Shown in pieces: positions 13,976-20,966 of a stretch of DNA of 64,000 nucleotides. The DNA comes from CAYNKA01 sp964397655. GTDB lineage: Bacteria > Spirochaetota > Spirochaetia > DTKZ01. The notes below the pieces were generated by a model that saw only the letters and a program-made list of their open reading frames with translations, had not been told where the DNA came from and did not search any database. The stretch spans positions 262,384-326,383 of the forward strand of contig CAYNKA010000005.1 in NCBI GenBank assembly GCA_964397655.1, given 5' to 3'. Position 1 is the stretch's first letter. Each line of letters begins with the position of its first letter. Both the position numbers and the translations under genes were made by a program.

Positions 13976-14362
13976 TTACTGGACGTCAACGCTCGCCCCG
14001 GCATCCTCAAGGGCTTTCTTGATCGTCGCGACTTCGTCCTTGGAAGCGTTCTCTTTCACGACGCCGAGGCCTTCGACGAGGTCCTTCGCTTCCTTGAGGC
14101 CGAGGCCGGGAACGACGGTGCGGACGGCCTTGATGACGTCGATCTTCTTGTCGCCGACCGCCTTGATCTTCACGGTGAACTCGGTCTTCTCCTCGGCCGC
14201 TTCGGCCGCGGGAGCCGCTCCGCCTGCGGCGGCGGCCACTGCCACGGGTGCAGCGGCGGTGACGCCGAACTTTTCTTCCATCATCTTGACGAGTTCGGAA
14301 ATTTCGAGGACCGTCATGCTTCCGATCGCTTCCAGAATCTGTTCTTTCGTGAGTGTTGCCAT
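13976..14362 (-). CDS. rplL: 50S ribosomal protein L7/L12
   Basis: This 128-residue protein has the N-terminal dimerisation helix region (ISELVKMMEEKFGV), an Ala-rich hinge, and the conserved C-terminal factor-binding domain with EKTEFTVKIKAVGDKKIDVI and GLGLKEAKDLVEG. It is the acidic stalk protein that recruits EF-Tu and EF-G. It follows rplJ by 102 bp. Confidence 0.98.
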   Translation of the reverse strand: MATLTKEQILEAIGSMTVLEISELVKMMEEKFGVTAAAPVAVAAAAGGAAPAAEAAEEKTEFTVKIKAVGDKKIDVIKAVRTVVPGLGLKEAKDLVEGLGVVKENASKDEVATIKKALEDAGASVDVQ

Positions 14363-14464
14363 ATTACCTTCTCCTTGTAGATTTATTGGACGGCGATAGC
14401 ACGCAACACGTATCGAAGGCTAACCCCGTCGTATTTTCCTCCAAGGCCGACACGCGGCCCTTCC

Positions 14465-15004
14465 TTACTGTGACTCTTTCTTCTTGTCCGCCACCGCGGC
14501 GAGGGTCCGGACGAGTTTGCTCGTCACTCCGTTCATGACGTAGACCAGGTTCTGAGCCGGTGCCTTCATGGTTCCCATGAGCATTGCTATGAGGTCCTGT
14601 CTCGTCGGGAGCTTGGAGAGCGCGGCGATCTGCTTGTCGTCGAAGATCTTGCCCTCGACGAGGCCGCCCTTGATCTTCACGCTCGTATCCTTGGTGAAGT
14701 CGAGAATCGATTTCGCGACCTGGCCCGAATCGTCCTTCGTCAGGGCGATGGCCGTTGGACCCGTGAGATAGATCGACACGTCGGGCTGTTTGAGCTCCTC
14801 GAAGGCTATCCTCGCGTAGTTGTTCTTCACGACCCTGAACTCGGCGCCGTATTTTCGGAGCGCCCGGCGGAGATTCGTGATCTGCTCGACCGTGAGCCCG
14901 CGGTAATCGGTGAATATGTATCCCTGGTAGGCGCCGAATTTCTCCTTCAGTCCGCCGACCGCCTCGACCTTCGCGGGTTGCAGTTTTACCTTGTGTTCCG
15001 CCAT
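14465..15004 (-). CDS. rplJ: 50S ribosomal protein L10
   Basis: This 179-residue protein has YIFTDYRGLTVEQITNLRRA, KNNYARIAFEE and AIALTKDD, the pattern of L10, the stalk base that anchors L7/L12 dimers. It starts 3 bp after the rplA stop. In other bacteria L10 represses its own translation; no leader site was examined in detail here. Confidence 0.96.
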   Translation of the reverse strand: MAEHKVKLQPAKVEAVGGLKEKFGAYQGYIFTDYRGLTVEQITNLRRALRKYGAEFRVVKNNYARIAFEELKQPDVSIYLTGPTAIALTKDDSGQVAKSILDFTKDTSVKIKGGLVEGKIFDDKQIAALSKLPTRQDLIAMLMGTMKAPAQNLVYVMNGVTSKLVRTLAAVADKKKESQ

Positions 15005-15007
15005 CGC

Positions 15008-15685
15008 TTACTCCTGTTCCCGGAGGATCTTGACCCCGGGGCCCATGGTGGATGAAATATACACCGATTTGACGAAATTGCCCTTCGCGTCAGCGGGGCG
15101 CTTCCGCTCGATATCCTGAAGGACGACGGTGATGTTCTCCGCCACCGCTTTGGCTTCCATCGAAACCTTCCCTACCGCGAGATGGACGACGCCGCCCTTG
15201 TCGGAACGATATTCCACCCGCCCCTTCTTCAGCTCGTTCAGGGCGGCTTTGATGTCGAAGGTGACCGTCTGAGTCTTCGGGTTGGGCATGAGGCCCCGTC
15301 GACCCAAAACCTGGCCGAGACGGCCCACGTCCTTCATCATGTCCGGAGTGGCGACCGCCACGTCGAAGTCGAGCCATCCGCCCTTGATCTTCTCGATCAG
15401 GTCGTTGTCGCCGACGTACGTCGCGCCGGCCTGCTTCGCCTCTTCGGCCTTCTCGCCCTTGGCGAAAACCAGGATTTTCTTTTCGCCCTTGAATTGGTTC
15501 GGAAGAACGAGCGTATCGCGCACCGATTGACTCTTCTTGAGCGAAAGATTGATGCTGAGTTCCACGGTTTCGTCGAACTTGGCGAAAGCGGTCTGTTTGA
15601 CGACTTCCACAGCCTTTTCGGGCAGGAAGGCTTCCTTGCCGTCGAATTTCTTCACCGATTCGAGATATTTCTTGCCGTGCTTCAT
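15008..15685 (-). CDS. rplA: 50S ribosomal protein L1
   Basis: This 225-residue protein is L1 of the mobile L1 stalk. Recognisable segments are FDETVELSINLSLKKSQSVR near residue 37, GWLDFDVAVATPDMMKDVGRLG and LGRRGLMPNPKTQTVTFDI. It lies between rplK and rplJ with gaps of only 3 bp on each side, consistent with translational coupling. Confidence 0.97.
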   Translation of the reverse strand: MKHGKKYLESVKKFDGKEAFLPEKAVEVVKQTAFAKFDETVELSINLSLKKSQSVRDTLVLPNQFKGEKKILVFAKGEKAEEAKQAGATYVGDNDLIEKIKGGWLDFDVAVATPDMMKDVGRLGQVLGRRGLMPNPKTQTVTFDIKAALNELKKGRVEYRSDKGGVVHLAVGKVSMEAKAVAENITVVLQDIERKRPADAKGNFVKSVYISSTMGPGVKILREQE

Positions 15686-15688
15686 GCC

Positions 15689-16120
15689 TTACGCCTCCAC
15701 CTCGACGCCCATGCTCCGGGCGGTCCCCGCGATGATTTTCATCGCAGCTTCGACGTCGTTGGCATTCAGGTCCGGCAGCTTGAGCTGCGCGATTTCCCGA
15801 AGCTTGGCCTTCGGCAGTTTCCCCACCTTTTCCTTGTGCGGGAGGGAGGATCCCTTCTCGAGACCGAGGGCCTTCTTGATGAGCACGGAGGCGGGCGGGG
15901 TCTTGGTGATGAACGAGAAGGACTTATCCGCGTAGACCGTGATGACGACGGGCAGGATGAGCCCCGGTTCAACGTTGCGTGTCGCGTCGTTGAACTGCTG
16001 GACGAACTGCGGCGCCGACACTCCGTGGGGTCCCAATGCCGGACCGATGGGCGGAGCCGGCGTGGCCTTGCCCGCCGGGCACTGCAGCTTGATGATGGTG
16101 GCAATTTTCTTTTTCGCCAT
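15689..16120 (-). CDS. rplK: 50S ribosomal protein L11
   Basis: This 143-residue protein contains LQCPAGKATPAPPIGPALGP, then VSAPQFVQQFNDAT, the proline-rich N-terminal domain that contacts the GTPase-associated centre and, in bacteria with RelA, triggers the stringent response. It follows nusG and precedes rplA. Confidence 0.98.
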   Translation of the reverse strand: MAKKKIATIIKLQCPAGKATPAPPIGPALGPHGVSAPQFVQQFNDATRNVEPGLILPVVITVYADKSFSFITKTPPASVLIKKALGLEKGSSLPHKEKVGKLPKAKLREIAQLKLPDLNANDVEAAMKIIAGTARSMGVEVEA

Positions 16121-16201
16121 GTTTCTTCTCCTTTCGTGGTTATTGCGTCCGCGTGTTTCATCGGACTCCCAACGAGAAGAACCTCCGGAAACTCCGAAGG
16201 G

Positions 16202-16756
16202 TTAAATCTTCTCAACCTGGAGGAAGTCGACCTCTACGGGGGTGGCTCGGCCGAAGATGCCCACCATCACCCTGAGTTTCGCTTTCTCCAGATTTACTTC
16301 TTCTATAGCGCCCGTAAAGGAATCGAAAGGACCGTCGACGATTCTGACCGATTCGCCCACGGAAAACGATTGTTTCGGCTTGAGAATCTTCTCACCCTTG
16401 ATTTCACCGGCCTTCTGCAGGATGCTCCGCGCTTCTTCCGCGGAAATCGGCTGCGGCTTCAGGTTCGCGGTCGATCCCACGAAACCCGTCACTCCGGGTA
16501 TCCGCCTGATGAGCGAACATACCGGCTTCCAGCCCTTGTCCGGCAGATCCATTTCGAGGAGGATGTATCCGGGAAGAAACTTTTTCGTGGAAACCTTCTT
16601 CTTGCCGTCCTTGACCTCGACGACCTGCTCCGAAGGAACCTTGATGTCGAAGATACTCTCTCCGAGCCCCTCGTCGATGATCAGTTTGCGGATGGTCTTC
16701 TCTATCTTGTTCTCGTACCCGGAGTATGTATGAAGTACATACCAGCCTTTTGCCAT
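16202..16756 (-). CDS. nusG: Transcription termination/antitermination protein NusG
   Basis: This 184-residue protein begins MAKGWYVLHTYSGYENKIE, the NusG N-terminal domain that binds RNA polymerase, and ends with a KOW domain (FSVGESVRIVDGPFDSFTG). It links RNA polymerase to the ribosome or Rho. It follows secE by 44 bp in the usual secE-nusG-rplK order. Confidence 0.98.
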   Translation of the reverse strand: MAKGWYVLHTYSGYENKIEKTIRKLIIDEGLGESIFDIKVPSEQVVEVKDGKKKVSTKKFLPGYILLEMDLPDKGWKPVCSLIRRIPGVTGFVGSTANLKPQPISAEEARSILQKAGEIKGEKILKPKQSFSVGESVRIVDGPFDSFTGAIEEVNLEKAKLRVMVGIFGRATPVEVDFLQVEKI

Positions 16757-16800
16757 GCTTTACCTTTTTCGCTTAGCGCTCGATTCCTCTTTCCGATCCG

Positions 16801-16980
16801 TCAGAACAGGAAATCCAATCCGATCAGCAGGAAGAAATCCACGACCCCCAGCAACAGGGAGAAGAGAATGACGGACACGAAAATGACCTTCGTCGAAGCC
16901 ACGACTTCGTCACGCGAAGGCCATACGACCTTCTTCATTTCCGCCACGCTGTCTTGGACGAACTGCACCACCCTCTTCAT
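16801..16980 (-). CDS. secE: Preprotein translocase subunit SecE
   Basis: Translating the minus strand from the ATG at 16980 gives a 59-residue protein with the amphipathic SecE motif (EMKKVVWPSRDEV) followed by one hydrophobic transmembrane helix (VIFVSVILFSLLLGVVDFFL). SecE clamps SecY in the translocon. An AGGAGC ribosome-binding site precedes the start. It lies between tRNA-Trp and nusG, the standard place in spirochaetes and many other bacteria. Confidence 0.96.
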   Translation of the reverse strand: MKRVVQFVQDSVAEMKKVVWPSRDEVVASTKVIFVSVILFSLLLGVVDFFLLIGLDFLF

Positions 16981-17003
16981 GATTGCTCCTAATAATATCG
17001 TAG

Positions 17004-17077
17004 CAGGCCAGGTAGGATTCGAACCTACAACTTTCGGTTTTGGAGACCGACGCTCTAGCCGTTGGAGCTACTGGCCT
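17004..17077 (-). tRNA. trpT: tRNA-Trp (anticodon CCA)
   Basis: The minus strand folds into a cloverleaf: acceptor stem AGGCCAG/CTGGCCT, anticodon loop CTCCAAA with anticodon CCA between a TCGGT/ACCGA stem, and T-loop GGTTCGAATCC. The discriminator base is G, as usual for bacterial tRNA-Trp. The 3' CCA is not encoded. It lies between rpmG and secE and is probably cotranscribed with them. Confidence 0.97.
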
Positions 17078-17085
17078 AAAAAGAC

Positions 17086-17262
17086 TTATTTGACTTTCGC
17101 TTCCTTGTGCAGGGTATGCTTCTTGTCGAACTTGCAGTATTTCTTGAGCTCGAGCTTTCCCTGAGTGTTCTTTCTATTTTTTTTCGTGGTATAGTTTTTC
17201 CGTTTGCACTCGGAACACTGGAGCGCAATGAGTTCTACGTTCTTGCCCTTCGCCTTGCCCAT
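17086..17262 (-). CDS. rpmG: 50S ribosomal protein L33
   Basis: The minus strand encodes a 58-residue protein with CSECKRKNYTTKKNR and the C-terminal YCKFDKKHTLHKEAK of L33. The first zinc-ribbon cysteine pair (CSEC) is intact, but the second is reduced to one Cys (CKFD), so zinc binding may be lost or weak. A GGAG ribosome-binding site precedes the ATG. It is the promoter-proximal gene of the rpmG, tRNA-Trp, secE, nusG transcript. Confidence 0.95.
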   Translation of the reverse strand: MGKAKGKNVELIALQCSECKRKNYTTKKNRKNTQGKLELKKYCKFDKKHTLHKEAKVK

Positions 17263-17291
17263 GGGACATACTCCTTCATTCTAAGGCGGAC

Positions 17292-17321
17292 AGTATACGT
17301 CGCTCGCCTTCTTTATGTCAA
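17292..17321 (-). promoter_or_regulatory. Sigma70 promoter for rpmG-trpT-secE-nusG
   Basis: The minus strand reads TTGACA, an 18-bp spacer and TATACT, ending about 30 bp before the rpmG start. It is a near-perfect housekeeping promoter in front of the translation and transcription gene block. Confidence 0.8.
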
Positions 17322-17507
17322 CGGGTAGAGAAAAAAAATCCACGCCTGAGCATGCCAAGATGCCCGACCTGGACGCTTTTACAGTTCCGATTCGATCCGC
17401 CTCGCCCAAGGCGAGCCGTCGCATTACAGGCGATCTTCTATAATACGACCGCCCCTGCCGTGTCCCCACGATCTACAACCCGGCGCCACCCGGTTGTTCC
17501 TACAACA

Positions 17508-17758
17508 ACTAGCCCTCGATCGGACGACGCGATGCGNNNNNNNNNNNNNNNNNNNNNNNNNNNNNNNNNNNNNNNNNNNNNNNNNNNNNNNNNNNNNNNN
17601 NNNNNNNNNNNNNNNNNNNNNNNNNNNNNNNNNNNNACGCCCGATCTATCCGACAGGCTGCGTCTTCGCAGCATACTAGCCCTCGATCGGACGACGCGAT
17701 GCGACGCCCGATCTATCCGACAGGCTGCGTCTTCGCAGCATACTAGCCCTCGATCGGA
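17508..17758 (-). repeat. 67-bp tandem repeat array containing the 3' end of tRNA-Thr
   Basis: Downstream of tRNA-Thr the sequence repeats with a 67-bp period: one full copy at 17637-17703, a copy at 17704-17758 that merges with the tRNA, and a partial copy at 17508-17536 before the assembly gap. Each copy carries the last 14-15 bases of the tRNA (TCCGATCGAGGGC on the minus strand) and a perfect hairpin, GCTGCG AAGA CGCAGC. The true copy number is hidden by the gap. Confidence 0.88.
17537..17636. other. Assembly gap (100 N)
   Basis: Exactly one hundred N bases interrupt the 67-bp repeat array. The round number suggests a placeholder of unknown real length, and repeat copies are present on both sides, so the gap was probably caused by the repeats. 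Confidence 0.99.
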
Positions 17759-17817
17759 TTTGAACCGATGACCCCCACCTTACCATGGTGGTGCTCTACC
17801 GGCTGAGCTACAAGGGC
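17745..17817 (-). tRNA. tRNA-Thr (anticodon GGT)
   Basis: The minus strand folds with acceptor stem GCCCTTG/CGAGGGC, D-arm GTAGCTCAGCCGGTAGAGC, anticodon stem CCACC/GGTGG around the loop ATGGTAA (anticodon GGT), and T-loop GGTTCAAATCC. The 3' CCA is not encoded. The 3' end is repeated in the tandem array that follows. Confidence 0.96.
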
Positions 17818-17836
17818 GTCTGAAAACGACCTGTCG

Positions 17837-17865
17837 AACCTACCAGAAGAGAGGCCTTTTGTCAA
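17837..17865 (-). promoter_or_regulatory. Sigma70 promoter for tRNA-Thr
   Basis: The minus strand shows TTGACA, 17 bp, TAGGTT, ending 19 bp upstream of the tRNA 5' end, the expected distance for a tRNA promoter. Confidence 0.7.
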
Positions 17866-17984
17866 GGATGCAAGAAGAGACGGTGTCAAGAAGAGACGGA
17901 AGGTTTAAAGCGGGAGGGTGTATGATAAGTAAAAGACCATACCCTTGGGTATGCGGAGGATGCATTCCGAGTCTCAGGATAAAT

Positions 17985-18728
17985 TTACTTTCCGGACAGT
18001 TTCTTAAGGGTCATGAGAAAACCGATCGTCAACCTGCGGATATACGCGTTCTTTTTCCTTTTCATGATCATTTTTTCTATCTTGACAGCCGCCTTCTCTG
18101 GACCGACGGTAATCAACGGAGGGAATTCATATCCCTCCTCTCTGTCGCTTTGAAACGAAGTCCTCATCAACCCTGGAAAAAATGAACCGACTTGTATGTC
18201 GAATTCTTTCAACTCCATGCGAAGCCCCTCGGAAAAACGTACTAATGCGGATTTGGTAGCCGAATATATGCTGTTATCAGCAAGGGCAAATTTGCTTGCG
18301 ATAGAATTGACATTCAGAATATAAGCTGAAGCACCGAGTTTCAGTAAAGCCAGAAATGCTTTAATGCAATAGAAAGCACCGAAAAAATTGACTTCGAACT
18401 GTTTTCTCATCTCCTCATTCGACATTTCGCAAGAATTCTTATGAATCGCTATACCCGCGTTATTGATGAGTACGTCGACGCGCTTGCAGGCGTTGCTGAT
18501 TTCTTCTGCTACACGATTTACATCAGCTTCATCAGAAATGTCGCAAACAAAAACCAGAGGCTTTTTGCCGGACAGCTCTTCAATTTCCTCTTGCGTTTTT
18601 TCAAGTAGGCTTTTTGTGCGCGCCAAAAGAATCAGATTTGCATCTTTACGGCACAACCGAAGAGCGATTTCTTTTCCGAGGCCCTTCGATGCGCCGGTAA
18701 TCACGATATTTTTCTCAGACAATTTCAT
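17985..18728 (-). CDS. Short-chain dehydrogenase/reductase family protein
   Basis: This 247-residue Rossmann-fold oxidoreductase has the cofactor motif TGASKGLGKEIA (about residues 12-23), the NNAG motif (INNAGIA, about 89-95), and the catalytic Ser and YxxxK in NSIASKFALADNSIYSATKS. The substrate cannot be told from sequence. It overlaps the small membrane protein gene upstream by 4 bp (ATGA), so the two are translated as a pair. Base composition here is clearly AT-richer than the ribosomal block and later genes, hinting at recent acquisition. Confidence 0.88.
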   Translation of the reverse strand: MKLSEKNIVITGASKGLGKEIALRLCRKDANLILLARTKSLLEKTQEEIEELSGKKPLVFVCDISDEADVNRVAEEISNACKRVDVLINNAGIAIHKNSCEMSNEEMRKQFEVNFFGAFYCIKAFLALLKLGASAYILNVNSIASKFALADNSIYSATKSALVRFSEGLRMELKEFDIQVGSFFPGLMRTSFQSDREEGYEFPPLITVGPEKAAVKIEKMIMKRKKNAYIRRLTIGFLMTLKKLSGK

Positions 18729-18970
18729 ACTTGTCTCCGATCTTCAGGCGGATTTTTTGCCGCCGGCTTTTCTTTGATTACATGGACGATTATGTGAAAC
18801 AATACCGCGAAGAATCCGCAGAAAAAACCGCCGGCACTTGTACCGATTACATGGTCCCTCAAATTTTCAGGGAAAGGGAGGATAGAATAGCTGAGTAATG
18901 CTGAAATTATTCCGCACATTACACCGCCGATCAAACTGTTTTTAAATACGCTCATGACTCTCTTATTCAT
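18725..18970 (-). CDS. Small membrane protein, unknown function
   Basis: This 81-residue protein has two hydrophobic segments, around LIGGVMCGIISALLSYSI and GGFFCGFFAVLFHIIVHVI, and a charged C-terminal tail. The ATG at 18970 is preferred because a good AGGAG site lies just upstream; an in-frame start six codons earlier has none. Its stop overlaps the start of the SDR gene. No family was recognised. It is preceded by a predicted Crp/Fnr-type activation site. Confidence 0.65.
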   Translation of the reverse strand: MNKRVMSVFKNSLIGGVMCGIISALLSYSILPFPENLRDHVIGTSAGGFFCGFFAVLFHIIVHVIKEKPAAKNPPEDRRQV

Positions 18971-19014
18971 GCTTTTTCTCCTGAACAAGAACTAAATCTT
19001 TATTTGTTAGGTGA

Positions 19015-19056
19015 AAGATACAGCAAGCGGAATCTCAGGTCATTGATGTATGTCAA
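19015..19056 (-). promoter_or_regulatory. Promoter with Crp/Fnr-type box for the SDR operon
   Basis: On the minus strand ATGACC, 17 bp, TATCTT forms a weak sigma70 promoter. Overlapping its -35 is TTGACATACATCAA (19043-19056), one base from the FNR consensus TTGATN4ATCAA. The box centre is about 41.5 bp upstream of the predicted transcription start, the class II activator position. The adjacent upstream gene encodes a Crp/Fnr-family protein. Confidence 0.5.
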
Positions 19057-19110
19057 GATCGCGACTTTTCCGAGCGGATTTAAAAATTTCGGGGCATATT
19101 CCGAAGAAAA

Positions 19111-19701
19111 TCAGGATGGTCTCTTGCTTGCGCGGATCCTGCTGAGCGATTCGGGCGTGATGCCGAGATATGAGGCGATGTGATACTGGCTCAATCTGTT
19201 CACGAGATTCGGATAGTCGTGTAAAAACCGACGGTATCTTTCCCGCGCATCGATCAGCAATAACTCGGATTCTCTTTTTTGGCTCAGAATCAATATCAGC
19301 TCCGCCATCTTTCTTGCGAGAGCCTGCCAACAGGCATGGCTGTTTAAAAGATAATTATACGTATTGTAATCAATTACGATCAGTTTTACGTCTTCAAGCG
19401 CCTGGATGTAAATCTCCGATTGTTCTCTCAGGATGAAAGGCTTGTATGCGACGGCGACGGTTCCTTCCATGCAGAAATGCTTGTTGATTTCTCTCCCGGA
19501 ATCGTCAATATAGAAAAGGCGGAGAAGGCCTGAAATGACAAAACCGAGGCGGTCCGGAATATCGCCGGCCCGCAAAAGATACTCGTTTTTTTCAAGGCGG
19601 ATAGTTTTTTTCAGTTTGAAGAATTTTCGGAGTTCTTCTCTCGGAATCCCTCCGGCAAGATCCATCGAGTCGACGAGATCAAGGAGATAATTCGATCCCA
19701 T
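19111..19701 (-). CDS. Crp/Fnr family transcriptional regulator
   Basis: This 196-residue protein has a cyclic-nucleotide-binding-like beta-roll (residues about 30-120, with LRAGDIPDRLGFVISGLLRL and FCMEGT) and a C-terminal helix-turn-helix (HIASYLGITPESLSRIRA). No N-terminal cysteine cluster is present, so it is not a classic oxygen-sensing Fnr; the effector is unknown. It is probably the regulator of the downstream SDR operon, which carries a matching box. Its promoter places the transcription start at or next to the ATG, and no Shine-Dalgarno sequence is visible. Confidence 0.88.
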   Translation of the reverse strand: MGSNYLLDLVDSMDLAGGIPREELRKFFKLKKTIRLEKNEYLLRAGDIPDRLGFVISGLLRLFYIDDSGREINKHFCMEGTVAVAYKPFILREQSEIYIQALEDVKLIVIDYNTYNYLLNSHACWQALARKMAELILILSQKRESELLLIDARERYRRFLHDYPNLVNRLSQYHIASYLGITPESLSRIRASKRPS

Positions 19702-19706
19702 GATTG

Positions 19707-19735
19707 ATTACATAATTTTTTTCGGTTCCGGTCAA
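19707..19735 (-). promoter_or_regulatory. Sigma70 promoter for the Crp/Fnr regulator gene
   Basis: The minus strand reads TTGACC, 17 bp, TGTAAT, with the -10 ending only 5 bp before the ATG at 19701. If correct, the mRNA would be essentially leaderless. Confidence 0.6.
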
Positions 19736-19972
19736 TGAAGGACCCCGGAGCAGGTCCGGTGTATGGACCCCCGCCTGCCAATCAAATTTCCAGTCTACCA
19801 GGAGCGGATCGAAGCCGAAGCAAACCAGCCCGAACTTCATTTTGGAGATTTTTTTTTAATTTGACGTCTTCTTCTCTTGCCCCGGAACACCGTCTCCCAC
19901 TATATTTGTAGGGTAATCGTCCCGTATTCGAGAAACGATAACAAAAATTGCCTGCTTGAAAGGAAGGAACTT
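19736..19972. other. Intergenic region without recognised features
   Basis: Between the divergent Crp/Fnr promoter and the dihydroorotate-dehydrogenase-like gene I see no gene, RNA or strong terminator. A T-rich stretch followed by TTGACG lies near 19850-19867 and a TATATT near 19902, but they do not make a correctly spaced promoter. Confidence 0.4.
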
Positions 19973-20953
19973 ATGGTTGATCTGACCGTACGCTATCTGG
20001 GGATTCCCCTACGTTCGCCTATCGTCGTTTCGAGCTCGTCCCTCACCGGAACGGTGCAGGGCGTGAAGAAATGCGCCGACTCCGGCGCCGGCGCCGTAGT
20101 GCTCAAGTCCCTCTTCGAGGAGCAGATCGAGGCCGAAATGAAGCAGCCCGGCGTCGCGGAAACCCAACACCCCGAGGCGGACGATTATTTCGAGACGATG
20201 GGAAAATACATCGGCCCGTCCGACTATCTGAAGCTCATCGAGGAGACGAAAAACTCGGTCTCCATCCCGGTGTTCGCGAGCCTGAACTGCGTTTCCGACT
20301 CCTGGTGGTCAAGGTACGCCGAGCAGATCGAGAAGGCAGGCGCGGACGGCATAGAACTCAACATAGCCCTCATGCCGAGGGACGCGGAGGAAACCGCGGA
20401 ACAAGCGGAAAGCCGCTTCATCGAAATCGTCCGCAAGGTCCGGGCCGCAACGAAGCTCCCGATCGCGGTGAAGATCGGGCCCTATTTCACCGCTCTCCCC
20501 CACATGGCCGAGAAGATCAAGAAGGCGGGAGCCTCGGGACTCGTGCTCTTCAATCGGTTCTACCAGATGGACATCGACGTAGATTCCCTCAAGCTAAAGC
20601 CTGGTTACCAGTTTTCATCGCCCGTCGAACTCTACACATCCCTCAGGTGGATATCCATCCTGAGCGGCCAGATCGAGGACTGCGATTTTTCGGCCTCAAC
20701 CGGGGTTCACGACGGAAAGAGCGTGATCAAGCAGATCCTCGCCGGCGCCACCACGGTTCAGGTGTGCTCGGCCCTCTTCCAGAAGGGCGTCGGTGAGATT
20801 AGGACGATGCTGAACGAGATGGAAGCCTGGATGAATGACCACGGTTTCATTTCGATCACCGATTTCCGGGGCAAGCTCACCCAGATCGGGAGCGAAGAGC
20901 CGGAGACGTACGAAAGGCTCCAATACGTGAAGGCGTTGACCGGGATCGGCTGA
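19973..20953 (+). CDS. Dihydroorotate dehydrogenase-like FMN protein
   Basis: This 326-residue TIM-barrel protein resembles the PyrD/PreA dihydroorotate dehydrogenase family: the N-terminal strand GIPLRSPIVVSSSSLTGT, the core ELNIALMP, PIAVKIGPYFT, and the C-terminal phosphate-binding region GVHDGKSVIKQILAGATTVQ followed by VCSALFQKG. The usual catalytic Cys or Ser loop was not identified, so true dihydroorotate oxidation is uncertain. The ATG at 19973 has an AGGAAGG site. It lies 13 bp upstream of a sensor kinase gene and is probably in the same operon. Confidence 0.85.
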   Translation: MVDLTVRYLGIPLRSPIVVSSSSLTGTVQGVKKCADSGAGAVVLKSLFEEQIEAEMKQPGVAETQHPEADDYFETMGKYIGPSDYLKLIEETKNSVSIPVFASLNCVSDSWWSRYAEQIEKAGADGIELNIALMPRDAEETAEQAESRFIEIVRKVRAATKLPIAVKIGPYFTALPHMAEKIKKAGASGLVLFNRFYQMDIDVDSLKLKPGYQFSSPVELYTSLRWISILSGQIEDCDFSASTGVHDGKSVIKQILAGATTVQVCSALFQKGVGEIRTMLNEMEAWMNDHGFISITDFRGKLTQIGSEEPETYERLQYVKALTGIG

Positions 20954-20966
20954 GGGTTCTCGCGTC

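Noticed and set aside
17508..17758. CRISPR array at the 67-bp repeats
   Set aside because: Units are contiguous with no variable spacers and contain a tRNA 3' end; no cas genes are nearby.
17859..18185. A plus-strand frame opposite the SDR gene
   Set aside because: It overlaps the SDR coding region in antisense and the tRNA-Thr promoter, without a domain or ribosome-binding site.
17745..19701. Prophage or integrative element attached at tRNA-Thr
   Set aside because: No integrase, phage or conjugation gene is visible, and the repeated tRNA ends lie on the side away from the AT-rich genes.
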